From the NCBI RefSeq assembly GCF_024594815.1, contig NZ_JANJOU010000017.1:62001-126000 (forward strand): 64,000 nucleotides of DNA, in the 5' to 3' direction. Below, one piece after another: positions 59,434-64,000 of the stretch. The DNA is from Roseomonas populi (lineage in GTDB: Bacteria; Pseudomonadota; Alphaproteobacteria; Acetobacterales; Acetobacteraceae). Made by a program: the position numbers and the translations under genes. Under the pieces are notes generated by a model. The model ran no database searches, was not told the origin of the DNA, and worked only from the letters and a program-made list of their open reading frames with translations. Every line of letters starts with the position of its first letter. Position 1 is the stretch's first letter.

Positions 59434-59702
59434 CTGATGGTCCGTCCCGAGGAGAGGAAGATGGAAGTCTTCCTCTCCCCCGGACCCCTCACCATCATCT
59501 TTTTCTTCGTGTTGGATTCACTTCGCTGGCGGTGCGCCTCGGGTCGATGACCTGAGGCGACTGCAAGCGCAGGATGGAGTCCCGATCATTGGCGCCACAT
59601 CTCAAGCCAGTCCCCGCGGCAGCCCGATCGCAGGGGTCTGGGGACCCCCGCTGGGGTCCCCGGCGGGAGAGGTGTAGAGAGGGCAGCGCCCTCTTCACGG
59701 CC
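59434..59702 (+). repeat. Dispersed 3'-end hairpin element, copy R6 (type A)
   Basis: H1 at 59448-59483 has an 11-bp perfect core and a 6-nt loop, the most degenerate H1. H2 is at 59535-59559: CGCCTCGGGT pairs with ACCTGAGGCG through one G-T. A third stem at 59640-59661 (GGGGACCCC/GGGGTCCCC) resembles the one in R10. The remaining 120 bp before the UDP-xylose synthase gene are less GC-rich and probably hold its promoter. Confidence 0.82.
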
Positions 59703-59825
59703 CGCTGCACCCATTCTTGTGATTTCTTGTGACAGTTTTCGGCGCATAGGCTTTGTAGATGATGCCGAGTCTGGCCTTTTCCCAACCGGGGGAGCGGTGC
59801 CGGGCGTAGGCCGCGAGGGGTGCCG

Positions 59826-60797
59826 ATGCATACAAGAAAGCGCGTTCTGGTCACGGGCGGGGCCGGGTTCCTGGGCTCGCACCTCTGCGAAAGACTCCTG
59901 GAGCGCGGCGACCACGTCCTCTGCCTCGACAACTACTTCACCGGTACGCGGGACAACATCGCGCACCTCCTGCAGAACCCGTATTTCGAGGTGATCCGGC
60001 ACGACATCACCTTCCCGATCTACGTGGAGGTGGACCAGATCTTCAACCTGGCCTGCCCGGCCTCGCCCGTTCACTACCAGCACGACCCGGTGCAGACGAC
60101 GAAGACGAGCGTGCACGGCGCGATCAACGTGCTCGGCCTCGCCAAGCGCCTGCGCGTACCCGTCTTCCAGGCCTCCACCAGCGAGGTCTATGGCGATCCC
60201 ACCGTGCACCCGCAGCCCGAGGCCTATTGGGGCAACGTGAACCCGATCGGCCTTCGCTCCTGCTACGACGAGGGCAAGCGCTGCGCGGAGACGCTGTTCT
60301 TCGACTACCACCGCCAGCACAACCTGCAGATCAAGGTGGCGCGGATCTTCAACACCTACGGCCCGCGCATGCACCCGAACGACGGCCGCGTCGTTTCCAA
60401 CTTCATCGTGCAGGCGCTGCGGGGCGAGCCCATCACCGTCTATGGCGAGGGGCAGCAGACCCGTTCCTTCTGCTACGTCTCCGACCTGATCGAGGGCTTC
60501 ATCCGCATGATGGAGTCCGGCCCCGACGTGACCGGCCCCATCAACCTCGGCAACCCCGAGGAGTTCAGCATCCTGGAGCTGGCGAAGATGGTGCTGGCGG
60601 AGGTCGGCGGGCCGAGCCGCCTCGTCTACAAGCCGCTGCCCAGCGACGACCCCCGCCAGCGCCGCCCGGATATCGGCCGCGCGAAGGACCTCCTGGGCTG
60701 GGAACCCCGCGTGCGCCTGAAGGAAGGGCTGCGCGCGACCATCGCCTACTTCGAGGAAGAGCTGCGCCGCCACGCGGTGATGCAGAGCCTGGCCTAG
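59826..60797 (+). CDS. UDP-glucuronate decarboxylase (UDP-xylose synthase)
   Basis: A 323-residue extended [23 protein letters not shown] binds [19 protein letters not shown] and [19 protein letters not shown] are UXS signatures. The catalytic Ser is in [10 protein letters not shown], and the Tyr/Lys in [30 protein letters not shown] further supports it. It converts UDP-glucuronate to UDP-xylose for surface glycans. ATG 59826 follows AGGGG; a GTG at 59820 is also possible. Confidence 0.95.
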   Translation: MHTRKRVLVTGGAGFLGSHLCERLLERGDHVLCLDNYFTGTRDNIAHLLQNPYFEVIRHDITFPIYVEVDQIFNLACPASPVHYQHDPVQTTKTSVHGAINVLGLAKRLRVPVFQASTSEVYGDPTVHPQPEAYWGNVNPIGLRSCYDEGKRCAETLFFDYHRQHNLQIKVARIFNTYGPRMHPNDGRVVSNFIVQALRGEPITVYGEGQQTRSFCYVSDLIEGFIRMMESGPDVTGPINLGNPEEFSILELAKMVLAEVGGPSRLVYKPLPSDDPRQRRPDIGRAKDLLGWEPRVRLKEGLRATIAYFEEELRRHAVMQSLA

Positions 60798-60810
60798 GCC
60801 CTGCAACGGC

Positions 60811-60835
60811 AGGGCGGCCCTCCTGGGGCCGCCCT
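60811..60835. terminator. Terminator-like hairpin between convergent genes
   Basis: AGGGCGGCCC and GGGCCGCCCT pair perfectly across a 5-nt loop, midway between the UDP-xylose synthase stop and that of the DapA-like gene. A smaller stem (GCCCTGC/GCAGGGC, 60798-60815) overlaps its left arm and nearly repeats the hairpin before phnC. There is no T tract on either side. Confidence 0.6.
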
Positions 60836-60861
60836 CATGGAACGATCGAGGAAGGGCGCGA

Positions 60862-61794
60862 TCAGGCCGCGTTCGCCTGCCGCCCCGCCAGAAGCCCCCA
60901 CTCGCCCAGCCGCTGCTGCAGCAGGGTCGCCTGGCGATCGGTCAGCGGCCAGGCACCGGGCGGGCGGACATGGCCGCAATCCTGGCCCATGAGCGCCAGC
61001 GCCGCCTTCACCACGGAGACGTTGGTGCCGTTGCCCTCCTCGGCGCGCAGCTCCTCGAAGGCGCTCATCGTGGCGATCAACTCGTTCGCACGGGCGTAGT
61101 CGCCGGCGGCCAGGGCCGAGTGGATGGCCACGGAATGCTCCGGCCACACGTTGATGAGGCCGGAGGTGAAGCCGCGCGCGCCGACGGCGGTGAAGGGTGG
61201 CGCCCAGACCTCGGCCAGCCCGCCCACCCAGACGGTGGAGGGATCGGCGCGGCGGATGGCCTCGGCGAGCTTGAGGGGCGAGGGCGCGGCCCACTTCACA
61301 CCGGCCACGCCGGGCACGGCGCAGAGCTTCTCGATGGCGTCCAGCCCGATGCCGTCATTGCGGAGATAGAGGACGAGGGGCAGCCCGTCCCCGGCCTCGG
61401 CCACGCGCTGCACGTAGGAGACGACGCCGCGCGGGGCGACGAAGGGATCGGGCGGCTGGTGCACCATCAGCGCGGAGGCCCCGGCAGCGCGGGAGGCGCG
61501 GGCGAGCGCCACGGCATCCCCGATGCTGCGGCCGACGCCGGCCACCACGGGCACGCGGCCTTCCACCATCTCCGCCACGGCGTGGACCATCGTCTCCGCC
61601 TCGGCGGTGGTCAGGCCGTAGAACTCACCCGTGTTGCCGTTGGCGGTGAGGATGTGGACCCCGGCCTTCACGGCGCGGTCGATCACCGGGCGCAGCTTGG
61701 CGGGGGCAACGCGGTCCTCGGAGTCGAAAGGCGTGACGAGAATGCCGGAGATGCCGGGCAGCGCCGCCAGGACGCGGTCGTTGGAGGATGCCAT
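60862..61794 (-). CDS. Dihydrodipicolinate synthase-family aldolase
   Basis: A 310-residue (beta/alpha)8 aldolase. LTANGNTGEFYGLTTAE is the pyruvate-binding loop, the catalytic Tyr is in VLYLRNDGIG and the Schiff-base Lys in GVAGVKWAAPS. It diverges from true DapA in the loop Tyr region and is single, so a role in sugar-acid or aromatic breakdown is as likely as lysine synthesis. ATG 61794 has AGGAAAGAC upstream. Confidence 0.88.
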   Translation of the reverse strand: MASSNDRVLAALPGISGILVTPFDSEDRVAPAKLRPVIDRAVKAGVHILTANGNTGEFYGLTTAEAETMVHAVAEMVEGRVPVVAGVGRSIGDAVALARASRAAGASALMVHQPPDPFVAPRGVVSYVQRVAEAGDGLPLVLYLRNDGIGLDAIEKLCAVPGVAGVKWAAPSPLKLAEAIRRADPSTVWVGGLAEVWAPPFTAVGARGFTSGLINVWPEHSVAIHSALAAGDYARANELIATMSAFEELRAEEGNGTNVSVVKAALALMGQDCGHVRPPGAWPLTDRQATLLQQRLGEWGLLAGRQANAA

Positions 61795-61937
61795 GTCTTG
61801 GGTCTTTCCTGGTCGTCCGCGCAAACTGCTATAGCAGAATGAGCCAAGCGGCAAGCGCCAAGCTGCGCCCTTCCGGATTCGCGCGGCAGCCCGGGCGTGC
61901 TATCGCGGCCGCCCGCGCAACAGAAAGGCGATGCCGC

Positions 61938-62564
61938 ATGTCCCTGACCATCTATGGCTGCCTGCGCTCCCGCGCCACGCGCCCGGTCTGGGCCGCGATG
62001 GAACTGGGGCTGGATTTCGAGCGCGTGCCGGTGATCCAGGCCTACCGCCTGAAGGACCCCGCCGCGTCGGACGCGCCGCTCAACACCGCATCCCCGGGCT
62101 TCCGCGCCATCAATCCCAACGGCCTGATCCCCGCCCTGGACGACGACGGCTTCGTCCTGAACGAGTCCCTCGCCATCACCCTCTATCTCGCCCGCAAGGC
62201 CGGCAGCCCGCTGGGCCCGCGCGATGCGAAGGAGGAAGGGCTGACGGCCATGTGGTCCCTCTGGGGCCGGGGCATCGAGGACGACTGCCTGTCCATCGTG
62301 CAGAAGCGAGACCCGGAAGCGGCCGCCGACCGCCTGCGCGCGCCCTTCGCCGTGCTGGACAAGGCCCTGGCCGAGGGCAACGGCTTCCTGGTGGGCGGCC
62401 GCTTCACCGTGGCCGACATCAACCTGGCCGAGATCATCCGTTACGCCCAGCCGGACCGCAGCCTGTTCGAGGCCGCACCCCATGTGCAGGCCTGGATCAC
62501 CGCCTGCCAGGCCCGGCCGGCGTTCCAGGCCATGATGAAGGAGCGGGAGGGGGAGCCGGCCTGA
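61938..62564 (+). CDS. Glutathione S-transferase family protein
   Basis: A 208-residue two-domain GST. The N-terminal thioredoxin fold contains NPNGLIPALDDDGFVLNESLA, with the cis-Pro and the Glu-Ser pair that hold glutathione. The C-terminal helical domain ends with VGGRFTVADINLAEIIRYA, the GST N-capping box. ATG 61938 precedes LTIYGCLRSRATRPVWAAM; the earlier open frame is unsupported. Substrate is unknown. Confidence 0.92.
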   Translation: MSLTIYGCLRSRATRPVWAAMELGLDFERVPVIQAYRLKDPAASDAPLNTASPGFRAINPNGLIPALDDDGFVLNESLAITLYLARKAGSPLGPRDAKEEGLTAMWSLWGRGIEDDCLSIVQKRDPEAAADRLRAPFAVLDKALAEGNGFLVGGRFTVADINLAEIIRYAQPDRSLFEAAPHVQAWITACQARPAFQAMMKEREGEPA

Positions 62565-62570
62565 TCGCCG

Positions 62571-62822
62571 GCTGACGGTCTGTCCCGGGGAGAGGAAGAA
62601 GGAATTCTTCCTCTCCCCGGACCCCTCTCCATCATCTTTTTCTATCAGCTGGTCTGGGCTTCGCTAACGGTGCGCCTCGGCTCGTGGAGCCGAGGCGACT
62701 GCAAGGGCAGGATAGAGACCCTCACCGGAGGCCCCGTCTCAAGCCAGTTCCGCGGCAGCCCAATGCAGGTCCAGGAGGCTCAGCCTCCTGGTGGGGGTCC
62801 AGGGGGCAACGCCCCCTGGGGC
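62571..62822 (+). repeat. Dispersed 3'-end hairpin element, copy R7 (type A, complete)
   Basis: The best plus-strand copy, right after the GST stop. H1 is at 62585-62620: perfect 16-bp arms (CCGGGGAGAGGAAGAA) around GGAA. H2 is at 62673-62697 (CGCCTCGGCTC/GAGCCGAGGCG), H3 at 62771-62791 (CCAGGAGGC/GCCTCCTGG) and H4 at 62799-62819 (CCAGGGGGC/GCCCCCTGG). It ends 9 bp from the stop of the convergent hydrolase gene. Confidence 0.88.
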
Positions 62823-62830
62823 CTCCCGCA

Positions 62831-63835
62831 CTACCCCGCCACCTGCCGCGCCCAGGCCAGCCCGACGCCGTCCGCGCCGGAGGGGAGCGGGGCAATTGGG
62901 CGTTCCATCCAGGCCAGCATGTCCCCGATCACGGTGGCGGCCTGCAGGTCGCGCAAGGGCATGTGGTGGATGGCGCTGTAGTAGGCGATCCGCACCGGGG
63001 CGTCCGGGGGCAGGCGTTCCAGCAGGGCGCGCGTGGCCACGGGCGGCACGAGCTGGTCCCGCGCGCCATAGACGAGGAGCACCGGCGGCGTGGCCGGGCC
63101 CAGGCGCGGCGCCGCCGCCAGGGCGTCGTCCATCAGGTCCACCAGGCCCTTGGTGGCGTCCACCCGGGTTTCCCGGATCGTCAGGGGGTCGCGCGCCATG
63201 CGGCGCAGGGCGGTCATGTTGTCGGTGGGGGTGATCCCCGGCACGCCGGAGGAGACGGCAACGCGCGGGACGGTGTGGGAGAAGAAGTCGAGCAGCCCGA
63301 CCATGATGCCGGGCATGGTGGCGCGCCCCCAGACGGCGGGGGCCAGCAGCACGTAGCCGGAGGCGGGCGGCGGGGCGGGGCGCGCGGCGGCCAGGAGCAG
63401 CACGGCACCGCCCATGCTCTCTCCCAGGAGAAAGAGGGGGACGTCCGGGTGCCGGGCCTTCAGCAGGCGGGCAGCGGCGGCGGCGTCGTCCGCCAGGGTC
63501 TCCGCCCCCGGCCAGACGCCGCGGTTTGGCGCGCCCCCGAAGCCGCGCTGGTCGTATGCATAAACGGCGAGCCCCGCCTTGTTCAGGGCGGGGGCCGGCT
63601 CCGTCATGAAGTTCCGGCTGTCGTTGAAGCCGTGAAGGCAGAGCAGCACGGCGCGGGGCGCCCCTTCCGGCAGCCAGGCGCGCATGGGCAGCCGCGCGCC
63701 ATCGGCCATGACGAGCGCCTCCTCGCCCAGGGCGGGATCGGCGAGCGGGGGGCCGGCGGGGATGATCTGCGGGGTGCAGGCGGCCAGCGGCAGGGCGAGG
63801 AAGGCGCGGCGAGACCAGGAGAGGGCAGTGGGCAT
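62831..63835 (-). CDS. Alpha/beta hydrolase lipoprotein (lysophospholipase-like)
   Basis: A 334-residue secreted hydrolase. The N-terminus is a signal with a lipobox (RRAFLALPLAAC). The core has the oxyanion region LCLHGFNDSRNF, nucleophile Ser in FLLGESMGGAVLL, Asp in LLVYGARDQLVPP and His in SAIHHMPLRDL. It resembles monoacylglycerol lipase/PldB-type enzymes. ATG 63835 is chosen as it starts the signal peptide. It follows the partial gene at the window end by 32 bp on the same strand. Confidence 0.9.
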   Translation of the reverse strand: MPTALSWSRRAFLALPLAACTPQIIPAGPPLADPALGEEALVMADGARLPMRAWLPEGAPRAVLLCLHGFNDSRNFMTEPAPALNKAGLAVYAYDQRGFGGAPNRGVWPGAETLADDAAAAARLLKARHPDVPLFLLGESMGGAVLLLAAARPAPPPASGYVLLAPAVWGRATMPGIMVGLLDFFSHTVPRVAVSSGVPGITPTDNMTALRRMARDPLTIRETRVDATKGLVDLMDDALAAAPRLGPATPPVLLVYGARDQLVPPVATRALLERLPPDAPVRIAYYSAIHHMPLRDLQAATVIGDMLAWMERPIAPLPSGADGVGLAWARQVAG

Positions 63836-63867
63836 CGCCCGCCATGTGGCGATGCGGGAGCCGGGCA

Positions 63868-64000
63868 TCAGCCCCCTGCTCCCCGCCCCGCGCCCAGGCG
63901 CAGCCGCCGCGCGGCCAGCACGGGCAGGCGCGCCAAGAAACCGAGGACCAGCCGCGTGTGCATGCCCGTCAGCAGCAGGTTGTCCCGCCCGTAGCGGAAA
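63868..64000 (-). CDS. C-terminal fragment of an unidentified minus-strand gene
   Basis: The last 43 codons of a gene that begins beyond the window. The visible peptide starts FRYGRDNLLLTGMHTRLVLG and ends in a basic, Gly-rich tail before TGA. The pattern recalls the C-terminal membrane-associating end of some short-chain dehydrogenases, but it is too short for assignment. It is probably in one operon with the hydrolase that follows. Confidence 0.6.
   Translation of the reverse strand, partial: FRYGRDNLLLTGMHTRLVLGFLARLPVLAARRLRLGAGRGAGG

Overview
The window is a very GC-rich bacterial chromosome segment with tightly packed genes. A GcrA-type cell-cycle regulator with GANTC (CcrM-type) sites next to it, truB-rpsO, TAXI/TRAP and Liv importers, PaoABC-type aldehyde oxidase and a UdgX plus radical-SAM pair together point to an alphaproteobacterium, most likely Acetobacteraceae (Roseomonas-like). 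The genus is an inference from gene content, not from a marker sequence. No rRNA, tRNA, CRISPR array, prophage or transposase was seen.

Layout. 0-6 kb: tail of an M3 peptidase, a MYG1-family protein, a hybrid HWE histidine kinase, truB and rpsO. 6-15 kb: TAXI-TRAP transporter (minus strand), epoxide hydrolase, paoABC plus a cytochrome c lipoprotein. 15-25 kb: an aromatic-acid island. A minus-strand run (isochorismatase-like hydrolase, fused class III ring-cleavage dioxygenase, livKHMGF importer) lies divergent to an unusual LysR regulator with two helix-turn-helix domains; 4-hydroxybenzoate hydroxylase (pobA) follows. 25-32 kb: hydroxyacid dehydrogenase, amino-acid oxidase/racemase pair, nucleotide-sugar epimerase, and a TPP riboswitch in front of a family 5 solute-binding protein. 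32-39 kb: transglutaminase, DnaQ-like exonuclease, CoA-transferase A/B with enoyl-CoA hydratase, and a translationally coupled radical-SAM/UdgX-fusion DNA-repair pair. 39-48 kb: flavin monooxygenase, MarC, MFS, DegT aminotransferase and phnCDEE. 48-64 kb: gcrA, acetamidase, BaiN-like flavoprotein, HdeD, Gfo/Idh, an ECF41 sigma factor with its partner and a matching promoter, CHAP lipoprotein, tatA, methionine-salvage mtnBDC, corA, UDP-xylose synthase, DapA-like aldolase, GST and a lipase-like hydrolase.

The most striking non-coding feature is a family of about 11 dispersed intergenic elements (roughly 140-300 bp). They carry a left hairpin with a GGAA loop, then a hairpin whose two arms co-vary between copies, then up to two more hairpins. 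Ten of the eleven begin 8-29 nt after a stop codon and point in the direction of that gene, so they would be transcribed as 3' UTRs. Solitary versions of the first hairpin follow several other genes. The compensatory changes and the constant position suggest function at RNA level.

Two genes (the cytochrome c lipoprotein and the LysR regulator) have clear N-terminal coding sequence with no ATG, GTG or TTG upstream of it. They may use ATC starts.
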